Source of the DNA: Mycobacterium sp. IS-3022
Lineage (GTDB): Bacteria > Actinomycetota > Actinomycetes > Mycobacteriales > Mycobacteriaceae
Assembly: GCF_001500065.1 (NCBI RefSeq)
Contig: NZ_LQIN01000001.1
Span: forward strand, 662,326 to 726,325
Reading direction: 5' to 3'
DNA: 64,000 nt
Below the pieces are notes generated by a model. That model searched no databases and was not told the origin of the DNA. It saw only the letters and a program-made list of their open reading frames with translations. The position numbers and the translations under genes were made by a program. Shown here piece by piece: positions 1 to 9,355 of this stretch (positions within the stretch are counted from its first letter, which is position 1; every line of letters begins with the position of its first letter).

Positions 1-36
1 GAAGTCGAGAAAGCCATCGACGGTCGGAGAAAGTAG
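1..36 (+). CDS. Possible 3' end of an upstream gene
   Basis: Frame 1 is open from the window edge and ends at TAG (34-36), giving a short tail EVEKAIDGRRK. It could be the C-terminus of a gene lying to the left. It is too short to identify and may be chance. Confidence 0.25.
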   Translation, partial: EVEKAIDGRRK

Positions 37-181
37 CCCATACTCGTCCGGCGTGAGCGTAAACGAGCGACAGACGGCTTTCCGTCCAATGAATGCAGAC
101 GGATGCCGAGCTACCCGCGGGTGGCTCAGCCACATGCCAGGCTTTGCAAAATACGCGCGTAGAGAGTAAAGCTAATTCGCA

Positions 182-1480
182 ATGAAATTTGTGTTGGCAT
201 GCTTTGGAACTCGCGGCGATGTTGAGCCCGGCGTTACTCTTGGCCGTGAGCTGCTGCGAAGAGGGCACGAAGTTCACATCGCAGTCACGTCAGAAATGGT
301 TGGTTTCGTAGAATCGGCTGGGCTCACGGCGGCTACTTATGGGGTGGATGCCAAGCCGGTGATAGAAGCGTACCGAGAGTTCACTGGATATCTCCCCCCA
401 AAGTCATTCCAGATACACGAACTGATCAGGTCGTGGCGCAGATACCGGAAGTTATTTGCGGAGTGCTGGAGCGACATCGGTACGACGTTGACGTCGCTAG
501 TGGATCGGCCTGATCTGCTATTCACCGGCCTGGGTTTCCAGGAGGCTGCCGCCAACGTCGCGGAGTATTACGACATTCCGTTGGCCACGCTGCATTGGTT
601 CCCGCAGAGGGTGAACAGCCAGCAATTTCCGTACCTACCGGCGCCGTTGAGCCGCGCTGCAATGACATTGGACGAGTGGTTGTATTGGCAGATGACACAG
701 AAGGTCGACAACACGCAGCGCAGTGAATTGGGCCTACCGAAGACAACCGCCTCCTCCCCGCGACGGATCGCCGAACGCGGATCGCTGGAACTCCAGGGCT
801 ACGACGAAGTGTGCTTTCCCGGGCTGGCAGCCGAATGGGCCAGGTTGGATGTCCGACGGCCGTTTGTTGGCGTGATGACGGCGCAGTTGCCGACAAATTG
901 CGACGACGAGGTCGCCTCGTGGATCGCTGCGGGAACGCCGCCGATCTATTTCGGCTTCGGCAGCATGTGGGTTGAATCTCCGGTGGACACTCTCGCAATG
1001 ATCAGCGAGGCCTGCGCACAATTAGGGGAACGCGCGTTGGTTTGCTCTGGGCAGAGTGATTGGAGCGAACTGCCGCACTTGGAGCACGTCAAGGTTGTCA
1101 GTGCGGTAAACCATTCGGTCACATTTCCCGCTTGCCGAGCGGTCGTGCACCACGGTGGCTCGGGCACCACGGCCGCAGGCCTGCGCGCCGGAGTCCCCTC
1201 GTTGATCCTGTGGACGACGGGCGATCAACCGCTCTGGGGAGACCGGGTCAAGCGATTGAGGGTGGGCACGACTCGACGCTTTCTGAGCACTACCCGTGAA
1301 TCGCTGATCGCGGATCTCCGGACCATACTGGCCCCGCAGTTCGCTACCCGGGCCCGTGCGCTAGCCACCCGGATGACTGAACCCGCCGACAGCGTTGCCA
1401 AGGCCGCCGACCTTGTGGAAGGTCTGGCCCGCCGCGGCCGTGTTGGCTTATTCGGCAAGGGCACCTTCGAGGACTCGTAG
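182..1480 (+). CDS. UGT-type glycosyltransferase (GPL Gtf family)
   Basis: Predicted cytoplasmic GT-B glycosyltransferase (family GT1) that moves a deoxyhexose from a nucleotide sugar onto the lipopeptide or a growing saccharide. At 432 aa it matches the usual 420-430 aa of mycobacterial Gtf/RtfA proteins. The N-terminus MKFVLACFGTRGDVEP is the family signature. The C-terminal donor-binding half carries VVHHGGSGTT followed by GDQPLW. ATG 182 is chosen because the MKFVLA start is shared by all paralogs here. It is one of seven intact paralogs in the window (8020, 11799, 14051, 17509, 57370, 58708). Donor and acceptor cannot be assigned from sequence. It has a slightly longer C-terminal tail than its paralogs. 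Confidence 0.9.
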   Translation: MKFVLACFGTRGDVEPGVTLGRELLRRGHEVHIAVTSEMVGFVESAGLTAATYGVDAKPVIEAYREFTGYLPPKSFQIHELIRSWRRYRKLFAECWSDIGTTLTSLVDRPDLLFTGLGFQEAAANVAEYYDIPLATLHWFPQRVNSQQFPYLPAPLSRAAMTLDEWLYWQMTQKVDNTQRSELGLPKTTASSPRRIAERGSLELQGYDEVCFPGLAAEWARLDVRRPFVGVMTAQLPTNCDDEVASWIAAGTPPIYFGFGSMWVESPVDTLAMISEACAQLGERALVCSGQSDWSELPHLEHVKVVSAVNHSVTFPACRAVVHHGGSGTTAAGLRAGVPSLILWTTGDQPLWGDRVKRLRVGTTRRFLSTTRESLIADLRTILAPQFATRARALATRMTEPADSVAKAADLVEGLARRGRVGLFGKGTFEDS

Positions 1481-1499
1481 AGCCGTCGCGACCGCGGGG

Positions 1500-2348
1500 C
1501 TACCGGAGTGCGGAAAGTTCAGCAGCCGCCTGATCAGTGAAAGCTACTTTTTTCTGTAGGATGAGTTGCGAGTAAACGTTCAGAATTTTGTATTCGCCTT
1601 TGCGGTATTTCAAAAATACGTTGATTGCCCACGCCGGGTTCGCCCGAGCGCGAGGGTAGCCAGGCCACAAAAAGTCGTCAAAGATCAACAGCCCGCCCTG
1701 CTCCAACAGCCGCCATGCGCTGATCGCGTCTGTTAACACATCATCGGCAAAGTGCGACCCATCCACATAAATCACATCAAACTTCTGCTGTTCATCGAGC
1801 AGCTCTGCTAGCACATGCACGGATGCGCCTTTGCGCTTGGTTAGCCGCGATGCGAACGGTGCAAGATTGCCGTCGAAACGGGCTTCAAGGCCTTGCAAAT
1901 CCCTGTAGTGGTGGTATTCGCTTCCGGCCCATGTGTCCACGGCTGTCAGGTGTCCTTGCCAGAAATAAGCCAGAAGGAACAGGGTTGAACGGCCCTCCCA
2001 GGACCCGATCTCGAGTATCCGTACGGGATCGGCGCGGTCAAAGACCTTCGCAAACGTGACGCACCACAGGACGATAATTGCGTCAGCCGTGTCGAACCAT
2101 AATTCCTTGAACCGGCCTTTTGCTGCCTCCGCCTCAAACTCGGTACGAACCTCAGTCACGTTTTTCCGCGCGCGAAACAAAACCCCAAATTTCACCAGGA
2201 GATAACGCAAATTGGTCGTAAGATAGTGCCACAGCACAGTAGGGTGATCTTTCCCCACGCGCAATAACAGCGCAAAGCTCTGGGCTTCCCAACGAATTTG
2301 GGTTCTCCTGGACAGCCCGATCACGTTGCTCTCGGCCGTGTTCGACAA
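1500..2348 (-). CDS. Class I SAM-dependent methyltransferase
   Basis: Predicted 282-aa methyltransferase. SAM motif I ILEIGSWEGRST lies at about residues 109-120. A downstream acidic segment, VIYVDGSHFADDV, and a strand with LLIFDDF resemble the Methyltransf_24 type used on sugars and small molecules. The roughly 100-residue N-terminal part before the Rossmann core is unassigned. It is convergent with the preceding gtf (20-bp gap) and divergent from the sugar operon at 2653. In this setting, O-methylation of a GPL sugar is the most reasonable inference. The substrate is unknown. Confidence 0.75.
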   Translation of the reverse strand: MSNTAESNVIGLSRRTQIRWEAQSFALLLRVGKDHPTVLWHYLTTNLRYLLVKFGVLFRARKNVTEVRTEFEAEAAKGRFKELWFDTADAIIVLWCVTFAKVFDRADPVRILEIGSWEGRSTLFLLAYFWQGHLTAVDTWAGSEYHHYRDLQGLEARFDGNLAPFASRLTKRKGASVHVLAELLDEQQKFDVIYVDGSHFADDVLTDAISAWRLLEQGGLLIFDDFLWPGYPRARANPAWAINVFLKYRKGEYKILNVYSQLILQKKVAFTDQAAAELSALR

Positions 2349-2652
2349 GATCGATGCCTTTTCTCTCGCGGCTCGGATTGTGCATTCCGACCAATGAAAC
2401 GCTTCGGCAAGTTCGGTGGTGGGTAGCCTTTGGCATGTTAGCAGGGCGCCGGCTCACAAGCGTGACATTTTCGGACAGGCAGTCGTAGCTACTGCGCCAA
2501 TTCTTTTGTGTCGAACGCAACTATGGCATGCAACTGGCGACCGGACGGTTGTTGGTGCGGTTATCGCACATCTTCGGGTTGTGACACTTGTGGTTGCGCT
2601 TCGAATCCTTTGAACACCTGCCGGGCGCGATGGCGGCACTTAAGGTGACGCC
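2349..2652. promoter_or_regulatory. Divergent intergenic region
   Basis: A 304-bp gap between the leftward methyltransferase and the rightward sugar operon, so it must hold promoters for both. Short open frames in it have no recognisable product. A purine-rich AAGGTG stretch about 6 nt before ATG 2653 is a plausible ribosome binding site. I see no convincing operator. Confidence 0.4.
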
Positions 2653-3717
2653 ATGGATTGCAAACTGATTCTCGTTACGGGAGGGCTCGGGTTCATCGGG
2701 AAGCACTTCGTAAAGCGCTGCCTGGAGCTCGGCCATTTCGTCACGAATGTCGACGTAGTGAACTACGCCGCGGACCGGTTCGCGAATGAAGGGTTTCTGC
2801 GGCACCCGAACTACCGGCACATTGCCGAGGACATCGCCGCCCTCGGTCACCTGCCTGACAGCGACGTCATTGTGAATTTCGCCGCCGAGTCGCACGTCGA
2901 CAACTCCATCGTCGACAACCAACAGTTCTGCTACTCCAACATCCTTGGTGTCCAGCGCCTGCTCGAGTTGGTGCGCGTCAAGAATCCGCATGAAGCGCCC
3001 CTGTTTGTTCAGATCAGCAGCGACGAGGTGTACGGCGACATCGCGAACGGCCGTCACAGTGAGTGCGATCCGATGCGCCCGTCGAACCCGTACTCCGCGA
3101 CCAAGGCGGCTGCCGACATGCTGGTTCTCGGCTGGGCGCGCACTTACGGATTGCGCTACAACATCGTGCGTATGACCAATAACTACGGACCCTTCCAATA
3201 CCCGGAGAAGCTGATTCCAAAGTCCATCCTCCGTATGCGCCGCGGCCTGCCCGCGCTGATGCACGGCGATGGCAGCTACGTGCGCTCATGGGTCCACGTG
3301 GCGGACGCGGCGGAGGCTCTGCTGACGATCTTGGACAAGGGCGAACGCAACACCGTGTACAACGTGCGTGGGGACGACGAGTTGCCCAACATCGATGTGC
3401 TGCGCAAGCTCGCCCGTATCTTGAACCGCTCCGAGTCTGAAGCCTTTGTGTCCGTGCCCAATCGCGTGGGCCAGGACATCCGCTACAGCCTCGACGATTC
3501 GCGGCTCCGCGCGCTGGGCTGGCAGCCGACAAGGGTGTTTGACGAAGAGCTGACCAAGATCGCTGTTGACGATGACTTCATGCGCTTCCTCGGAGGAAAC
3601 TCCTTCGCGCCCTACCAAAGCGATGGCTTTGGCGCGACGGAGGTTGCAGCTGAATACGACTTCAAGCACTTCCTCTCAGAACGCGCCACCATGATCCACC
3701 AGGAAAGTCGACGATGA
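2653..3717 (+). CDS. RmlB-like NDP-hexose 4,6-dehydratase
   Basis: Extended short-chain dehydrogenase of 354 aa, the usual length for dTDP-glucose 4,6-dehydratases. An N-terminal NAD motif TGGLGFIG sits at about 9-16. The sequence SSDEVYGD puts the dehydratase acid/base pair at D124-E125; the residue before is Ser where RmlB usually has Thr. The catalytic YSATK is at Y147/K151, and NNYGPFQYPEKLIP is typical RmlB substrate-loop sequence. It likely makes an NDP-4-keto-6-deoxyhexose. It is first gene of a coupled operon: its stop overlaps the next start by 4 nt. The host's housekeeping rmlB should lie elsewhere, so this copy probably feeds a dedicated sugar. Confidence 0.85.
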   Translation: MDCKLILVTGGLGFIGKHFVKRCLELGHFVTNVDVVNYAADRFANEGFLRHPNYRHIAEDIAALGHLPDSDVIVNFAAESHVDNSIVDNQQFCYSNILGVQRLLELVRVKNPHEAPLFVQISSDEVYGDIANGRHSECDPMRPSNPYSATKAAADMLVLGWARTYGLRYNIVRMTNNYGPFQYPEKLIPKSILRMRRGLPALMHGDGSYVRSWVHVADAAEALLTILDKGERNTVYNVRGDDELPNIDVLRKLARILNRSESEAFVSVPNRVGQDIRYSLDDSRLRALGWQPTRVFDEELTKIAVDDDFMRFLGGNSFAPYQSDGFGATEVAAEYDFKHFLSERATMIHQESRR

Positions 3718-4157
3718 GCAACAAGGGTGAGCAGTCCGAGGCCTGGCCTACGACCGGGCCAATCGTGTCCCTACCGGCCGCGTTCGAGGATGCACGCGGC
3801 GTGATTCAGACGCTGGTGGACGGCGGTGTGCAGAGCGTTCAGATCATCACGTCGAAGGCGAACACGGTGCGGGCCAACCACTATCACAAGACCGACTCGC
3901 ACTATATGTATGTGCTGAAAGGCACGATGAAGTATGTGCATCGCGCCGCTGGCGACACATCGGCGCCAAGCTGGCTGCTGGTGAAGGAAGGTCAATTGGT
4001 ATACACGCCTCCACTCGTCGAGCACGCGGTCGAATTTCTGGAGGATTCCGCGTTCCTCAACATCACCGGCAAGCCTCGCGACCAGAGCTCTTACGAGGAT
4101 GACCTTGTGCGTGTCGATCTGTACAAGTCCGCCGGCAACCCGGAACCGGGCGAGTGA
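3714..4157 (+). CDS. Cupin-fold sugar isomerase/epimerase-like protein
   Basis: A 147-aa single cupin domain. RANHYHKTDSHYMYVLKG is the first cupin motif, with conserved His residues, and LVYTPPLVEHAVEFLEDS is the second. Cupins in NDP-sugar operons act as 3,4-ketoisomerases (FdtA type) or 3,5-epimerases (RmlC type). Size and motif favour a ketoisomerase-like or general sugar cupin over true RmlC, whose RGLH signature is absent. ATGA overlaps with the upstream dehydratase and the downstream methyltransferase mean the three are translated together. Exact reaction not assignable. Confidence 0.65.
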   Translation: MSNKGEQSEAWPTTGPIVSLPAAFEDARGVIQTLVDGGVQSVQIITSKANTVRANHYHKTDSHYMYVLKGTMKYVHRAAGDTSAPSWLLVKEGQLVYTPPLVEHAVEFLEDSAFLNITGKPRDQSSYEDDLVRVDLYKSAGNPEPGE

Positions 4158-5389
4158 CGGTGCTGCCTCATCACCACAGGCGTGGTGACTGCCGGCTATG
4201 TGGGTCCCAAATTCTCGAGCGGGTGCTGCAACTGACGCCGACACCGCCGGCCAATTCCATGGTGAGCGCAGCCGATTGCGCTGTGCCGCAGCCCGTGTAT
4301 CCACTTGATGTGTACCGCTGCGACGGCTGCGGTCACCTGCAGCTGCTCGACATCGTGGATCCCAAACTGCTGTTCTCCCACTATGTTTACGTTTCGAGCA
4401 CTTCGCCCGTCATGGTGCGCTACCTACAGGAGCAATGCGCTGCCATCATCGAACGCGCGTGCCTGAAGCCCGGAGACCTGGTAGTCGAGATCGGCTCGAA
4501 CGACGGAACATTGCTGCGCTTCTTCAAAGCGGCCGGTATGCGTGTGCTTGGCGTCGATCCGGCCGCCAACGTCGTGCCCGACACATCGGAGATCGAGACC
4601 CTCACAGATTTCTTCAGCGCCGATCTCGGACGCCAGATACGCGAGAAATATGGACCTGCGCAGGCGATCTGCGCGTACAACGTCTGTGCGCACATCGATG
4701 ATCTGCGCGGCGTCGTGGACGGCGTGCGCGCCCTGATCGCGCCCGACGGTCAGTTCGTCTTCGAGGTCGGCTATTTGCTCGACGTCTATCGCAAGACGCT
4801 TTTCGACACCGTGTACCACGAGCATGTCGACTTCCACCATGTCGAGCCATTGCAGGGCTTCTTCGCCCGTTGCGGCCTCAAGCTTCTGCACACGGAGCGC
4901 TCGGACATCCAGGGCGGAGCCCTTGTCGGCTACGTGGGTAGTCCGGACCGGACTGAGGAAGCATCGGTAGCCGCGATGATCGCCGACGAGCGGGCCGCCG
5001 GCCTGCACCGTGCCGACACGTTCCTGACTTGGAGCGACATGATTCGGCAGCGCGGCGAAGAGTTGATGGCGCTGCTACGCGGCCTGAAGGCGGCAGGCAA
5101 ATCGATCGCCGCTTACGGCGCGCCAGCGAAGGCGACGACGCTGATGTATCACTTCGGTCTGGACGGCTCGGTGCTCGACTACATCGTGGACGACAATCCG
5201 ATCAAGCAGGGCATGTTCACGCCGGGCCTGCACCTGCCGGTATTGCCGGTGGAAACGCTGCGCGAGCGCAAGCCCGACTATGTGGTGCTACTCGCGTGGA
5301 ACTTCGCGGAGTCCATCGTCGCAAAGCAGCGCGGTTACATGCCGCACGGTCGCTTCGTTCTGCCGCTGCCAGACCTCGCGATTCTCTGA
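4154..5389 (+). CDS. Zinc-type NDP-sugar C-methyltransferase
   Basis: A 411-aa protein with the three-part build of TylCIII/KijD1-type deoxysugar C-methyltransferases. The N-terminal zinc site has two CxxC pairs (CRLC and CDGC). The central SAM fold carries VVEIGSNDGT at about 110-119. A C-terminal Methyltransf_14 region includes KSIAAYGAPAKATT. The family active-site signature YHEH is at 221-224. Such enzymes add a methyl branch to C-3 of a keto-deoxysugar. The start is GTG 4154, overlapping the cupin stop by 4 nt. With the dehydratase and oxidoreductase on either side, it predicts a branched-chain deoxyhexose. The exact position methylated is inference. Confidence 0.8.
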   Translation: MTVLPHHHRRGDCRLCGSQILERVLQLTPTPPANSMVSAADCAVPQPVYPLDVYRCDGCGHLQLLDIVDPKLLFSHYVYVSSTSPVMVRYLQEQCAAIIERACLKPGDLVVEIGSNDGTLLRFFKAAGMRVLGVDPAANVVPDTSEIETLTDFFSADLGRQIREKYGPAQAICAYNVCAHIDDLRGVVDGVRALIAPDGQFVFEVGYLLDVYRKTLFDTVYHEHVDFHHVEPLQGFFARCGLKLLHTERSDIQGGALVGYVGSPDRTEEASVAAMIADERAAGLHRADTFLTWSDMIRQRGEELMALLRGLKAAGKSIAAYGAPAKATTLMYHFGLDGSVLDYIVDDNPIKQGMFTPGLHLPVLPVETLRERKPDYVVLLAWNFAESIVAKQRGYMPHGRFVLPLPDLAIL

Positions 5390-5399
5390 AGGCGGGCGG

Positions 5400-6317
5400 G
5401 TGCGGTTTGGACTGATTGGCGCGGGCCGCTGGGGCACGCGTTACATCGACACGCTCGCACGGCTGCCGGGAGCGGTCCTGGCCCACGTGGGCAGCCGCAA
5501 TCAGGAAACGGCGCGGCTGGTCCCGAAATCGTGCCGAATTTCCGGCGACCGGCGCGCAGTGCTGGCAAACCCGAGGCTGGACGGCGTCATCCTGGCCTCA
5601 CCGCCGATGACGCACGCTCCGCTGGCGCTGGAGGCAATCGCCGCCGGGTTGCCAGTTCTCATCGAAAAGCCGATGGCGATGAACGTCGCCGAAGCGCAGG
5701 CAGTAGCCGCGGCCGCCGATGCAGCCGGTGTCCTGGTCATGGTCGGGCACACACATCTGTTCAGTCCCGCCTACCGCGCGCTCAAGCAGCGCGGTAATGC
5801 TCTCGGCCGCCTTCGATGCACGCAGTCGTCGGCCGGCAATGACGGACCGACGCGTCTCGATGCGAGCGTGTTGTGGGACTGGGGGCCGCATGATGTTGCC
5901 ATGTGCCTGGACCTCTTCGGCGATTTTCCGGAGAGCGTCCAGGCGTCGATTGTCGGGCAGAAGCGGACCCCGGGGGGCATCGGGCAGGCGCTCGCGCTGC
6001 AACTCGGATTTCCGTCGGGCGGGCGCTCACACATTCGCGTAAGCAACATTGAGGTTCGAAAGGTGCGGGTATTCGAAGCGACTTATGACGACGGTCGTCT
6101 GGTTTATGACGACGTTCGTGCACCCAAGCTAAGGCAGTCACAGCGCGGGGACGGCGGCGTCGAGCCGATCGCCGTGGACCCTCTACCGCCGCTGACATGC
6201 CTTGTACAGGAGTTCGCGGAGTCGATTAGGTCGAATGAATCCACGCATCCAAGCCTCACACTCGGAGTGCAGGTGGTGCAGGTATTGGCGCAATGCGACG
6301 CAATGCTGTGCACATAA
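5400..6317 (+). CDS. Gfo/Idh/MocA-family NDP-sugar oxidoreductase
   Basis: A 305-aa NAD(P)-dependent oxidoreductase. The dinucleotide motif GLIGAGRWG starts at residue 4, and the family signature EKP is at 89-91 within PVLIEKPMAMN. A later segment, WDWGPHDVAM, holds the usual substrate-side histidine region. The frame is open from 5280, but that start lies inside the upstream gene. GTG 5400, preceded by a GGCGGGCGGG stretch 11 bp after the upstream stop, puts the Rossmann motif at the N-terminus as expected. KijD10-like members reduce a 3-keto deoxysugar, which would suit the preceding C-methyltransferase. It is last gene of the operon and convergent with an acyltransferase. Confidence 0.8.
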   Translation: MRFGLIGAGRWGTRYIDTLARLPGAVLAHVGSRNQETARLVPKSCRISGDRRAVLANPRLDGVILASPPMTHAPLALEAIAAGLPVLIEKPMAMNVAEAQAVAAAADAAGVLVMVGHTHLFSPAYRALKQRGNALGRLRCTQSSAGNDGPTRLDASVLWDWGPHDVAMCLDLFGDFPESVQASIVGQKRTPGGIGQALALQLGFPSGGRSHIRVSNIEVRKVRVFEATYDDGRLVYDDVRAPKLRQSQRGDGGVEPIAVDPLPPLTCLVQEFAESIRSNESTHPSLTLGVQVVQVLAQCDAMLCT

Positions 6318-6335
6318 CAGACGAGCATCCGCTGC

Positions 6336-7727
6336 TCAGTCGATCTCGGCCGTGAGGCCGAACTCAGCCAGTGTGCGGGCGGCCAACTCCCGCAAAGCGG
6401 GTTTCGTGTTGTCGGTGCCTGGGTCGTAGGCCGCGAGGGTGATGAAGACCTTGCCGCTCAAGCGTCCAGAGAGCACGGTCATCTGACCGCCTATTGACTC
6501 GAGCCACTGTCGCGGTACGTGCTGCCCAGTCACCCGCGCAGCGGCGTACTCGGCGTCGGTGCCGTCGAGCCGGCTGAGCACCGAGCCGAGGTCGCCGAGG
6601 TTCGAGCAGAGCACCGGGCGGTCGGGGTCGGCGAACCCCGTGTAGACCATCTGTCTGAGCACCCGTTTCGGGGTGAACGGCGTGAGCCACAGGACTTGCT
6701 GGTCGTTCGGCGTCTCGCGCAATGTTTGCAGCGACTGCTTGATCGCGGCCCGGATGTCTTGCAGATCCGTCGTTACGCCGGTGGGATCGACCGTCACGCG
6801 GGCATACGACAGAGCCATCGCGCGGGTATCCTCCATCGTTCGATCGCTCATCGGCAGCTGCAATGTGACGGCGCCGTCACTGGCACGCCGACGCCCCATT
6901 CGTTCCCCGAGTTTGGCGGCCAACGCCGCGATCAGTGTGTTGCTCGTCCCACCAAGAGCCTGGGCGCGGGCGTCCCAGTCGGCGAGGTCGATGTAGATGG
7001 AGACGACCGGTACGACGACAAGGTCGTCGCTTCCGCCTTTGGGGAGTACAGCCTTGCGCGGTGCCGGTGATGGGGCACCGGCACGTCGGCTCTCGCGGGC
7101 CATCTTCCCCACCAAGGCGAGTGCGCGGCCAATCTCGGGGATGTCCAGTGCTGTTCGGCGAGCATCCTCGACGATGGCGCGAAATCGGGTCCGGGAGCGA
7201 GGCATGGGATAGCCGAGATTTCGCGTGTTGCCCAAGATTGCATCAGCCAATACGAGCGCAAGCCCGAGGCCGTCGATCAGGTAGTGGGAGACCACCAGAC
7301 TGACCGCCGTCGAGCCGTCCGTCAGCGGAAGGACGCCGAGGTGCCAGCCGGGACCTGTCTCGGAATCTACGGGCAATTGTGAACGCTCATCGGCCCAGTC
7401 GCTCAGTTCATCGCGCGGACGGGCGGACCCAGCCATATCGATGTCCGACGGCTGCGGATCGAAGACCCATCGATGCCGGGTGAACGGAAGCGGCGAGCGT
7501 TCGATGCGTCGGCCCAACAATCCGTAGCCCAGGTTGTGGTGAAAGCGGTTCACGGCGTCGAAGTCGATGGCGTGCTCGTACACCCATACGCACTGAATCA
7601 CGACCTTCTGGTTGGCCGCGCGGTGTCCCGCGAACAAGGCTTGGTCGACCAGCGCAAGCCGGTTGTCCGGCTGCGCATCATCTTTGGATCCGCGGCCGTT
7701 CGACGACGCGCGAGGAACCCGAAGCAC
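6336..7727 (-). CDS. WS/DGAT-like (condensation-superfamily) acyltransferase, paralog 1
   Basis: A 463-aa acyltransferase related to wax-ester synthase/DGAT and PapA proteins. The N-terminus has NRLALVDQALF and RRIERSPLPFTRHRW. The catalytic motif is SHYLIDG, an HHxxxDG variant that keeps the second His and the DG but has Ser for the first His. A C-terminal region contains CSNLGDLG. The first 25 residues are not shared with the paralog at 41903, so the true start may be downstream of 7727. In a GPL locus a role in acylating a sugar hydroxyl is reasonable but not shown. It is one of four paralogs here (10446, 41903, 55936) and is divergent from the gtf at 8020. Confidence 0.75.
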   Translation of the reverse strand: MLRVPRASSNGRGSKDDAQPDNRLALVDQALFAGHRAANQKVVIQCVWVYEHAIDFDAVNRFHHNLGYGLLGRRIERSPLPFTRHRWVFDPQPSDIDMAGSARPRDELSDWADERSQLPVDSETGPGWHLGVLPLTDGSTAVSLVVSHYLIDGLGLALVLADAILGNTRNLGYPMPRSRTRFRAIVEDARRTALDIPEIGRALALVGKMARESRRAGAPSPAPRKAVLPKGGSDDLVVVPVVSIYIDLADWDARAQALGGTSNTLIAALAAKLGERMGRRRASDGAVTLQLPMSDRTMEDTRAMALSYARVTVDPTGVTTDLQDIRAAIKQSLQTLRETPNDQQVLWLTPFTPKRVLRQMVYTGFADPDRPVLCSNLGDLGSVLSRLDGTDAEYAAARVTGQHVPRQWLESIGGQMTVLSGRLSGKVFITLAAYDPGTDNTKPALRELAARTLAEFGLTAEID

Positions 7728-8019
7728 CGGTCAGCCTCCGACGACAGATGAATCGCCCACGACGCCCCAGACGACGCAAACTTTGCAGAGGGGGGCGGCG
7801 ACGAGGTCGGTATAGCTGTGCCGAATCACCTCACGAGGGTAACTGATCCGCTCTGACCGGATACTTACGAGCGAGACCCCGTCGAAGGTCTGACGTTTGC
7901 TGCATTTGGGCGGTCACCCACGCGGTAGAACCGCTGCTGGCCGTGGTGAATCCGAGAGTGCGTGAGCCTGTTAGTTCCTCGCGAAATGCGTATCAGGAAG
8001 TGAAAGGTAGGATCGCCGC

Positions 8020-9288
8020 GTGAAATTTGCACTGGCGAGCTACGGAACCCGCGGCGATGTCGAGCCGTGTCTCGCTGTCGCAAGTGAGTTGCTACGGCGC
8101 GGTCACGAAGTACGCATCGCCGTGCCGCCGGATCTTGTCGGCTTCGCCGAGTCTGTCGGGCTGGCTGTGGTCGCCTACGGTCCTGATGCGCGGCGGTGGC
8201 AGGACCTGCACCGCGAATTCTTGACACACCTGACCCGCAAGCCATGGAAGGTGCGGGACCTGAGACGGTTGTGGCGCGAAGATTGGGCACTCTTCAGGCG
8301 GAGCTGGGAGGAGATGAGTTCGGCCCTGGCATCGCTGGCAGACGGTGCCGACTTGTTATTCACCGGTGTCCTTGGCGAGCAGTCTGCTGCCAACGTCGCG
8401 GAGCACTACGACATTCCGTTGGCTACGTGGCATACCTACCCGATGCGGCCCAACGGTCAACTTTTTCCATTCCTGCCGGCGCCGTTGGCCCGCTCCGCAG
8501 TTTTGGCATCCGAGTGGCCTAATCGCCTCCTGACGAAGAAGCTCGAGGACGCACAGCGCCGTGAACTCGGCTTGCCGAAGGCCACCGGACTTCCGTCGCG
8601 AAGGATCGCCGAACGTGCGGCACTGGAAATTCAAGCCTACGACGAGATGTGCTTCCCCGGGTTGGCCGCCGAATGGGCGAATTGGAGGGAGCGACGGCCC
8701 TTCGTGGGAGCTTTGACGCTGGACCTGCCAACCGAGGCCGATGACGATGTTGCGTCCTGGATTGCCCGCGGATCACCGCCGATTTTCTTCGGCTTTGGCA
8801 GCATGCCTGTGGATTCTGCGATTGGCACCTTCGCGATGATCAACGAGGCCTGTGCGCGGTTAGGCGAGCGAGCAGTGGTCGTCTCCGGCGGCAGCGATTT
8901 CAGCCGAATTCCCCGTGCCGAGCACGTGAAGGTGGTCGACACTCTGAACCTCGCGGCAGCTTTTCCGGTCTGCCGCGCGGTCGTACACCACGGTGGTTCG
9001 GGCACTACGGCAGCGAGCTTGCGTGCCGGGGTGCCGACGTTGGTCCTTTCGTCGTGGCCCGACCAAGCGCTCTGGGGCACGGTGGTCAGCCAATTGAAGG
9101 TGGGTATCACCCGCCGCTTCTCCGCCACTACGTGCGACTCGTTGGTTGCAGATCTGCGCACCATCCTCACCCCGCAATATGCCGCCCGCGCCCACGAGGT
9201 CGGCATTGGAATGAGCAAACCCTCCGAAAGCGTTGTGGCCGCTGCTAATCATATGGAGAGGTGCGCGCGCTTGCGCCATGTCGGCTGA
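8020..9288 (+). CDS. UGT-type glycosyltransferase (GPL Gtf family)
   Basis: A 422-aa Gtf paralog. The start is GTG 8020, since the conserved MKFALASYGTRGDVEP begins there and GTAGGATCGCC-like sequence precedes it. The donor-binding motif VVHHGGSGTT is followed by WPDQALW. Compared with its paralogs it shares WQDLHREF with the copy at 57370 (WQDLHRDV), suggesting that these two are close relatives. It sits downstream of and divergent from an acyltransferase paralog, and before a GAP protein on the other strand. Likely adds one sugar of the GPL glycan; specificity unknown. Confidence 0.9.
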   Translation: MKFALASYGTRGDVEPCLAVASELLRRGHEVRIAVPPDLVGFAESVGLAVVAYGPDARRWQDLHREFLTHLTRKPWKVRDLRRLWREDWALFRRSWEEMSSALASLADGADLLFTGVLGEQSAANVAEHYDIPLATWHTYPMRPNGQLFPFLPAPLARSAVLASEWPNRLLTKKLEDAQRRELGLPKATGLPSRRIAERAALEIQAYDEMCFPGLAAEWANWRERRPFVGALTLDLPTEADDDVASWIARGSPPIFFGFGSMPVDSAIGTFAMINEACARLGERAVVVSGGSDFSRIPRAEHVKVVDTLNLAAAFPVCRAVVHHGGSGTTAASLRAGVPTLVLSSWPDQALWGTVVSQLKVGITRRFSATTCDSLVADLRTILTPQYAARAHEVGIGMSKPSESVVAAANHMERCARLRHVG

Positions 9289-9355
9289 TTGGACGCAACG
9301 GCCCGGTGAGATATCCGCACCGTCAAGCCGCGCCCAACAGTTTCGCGGCCGGCGC

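Noticed and set aside
5280..5399. N-terminal extension of the Gfo/Idh/MocA oxidoreductase
   Set aside because: It lies inside the upstream methyltransferase gene; the Rossmann motif should be at the N-terminus, as it is from GTG 5400.
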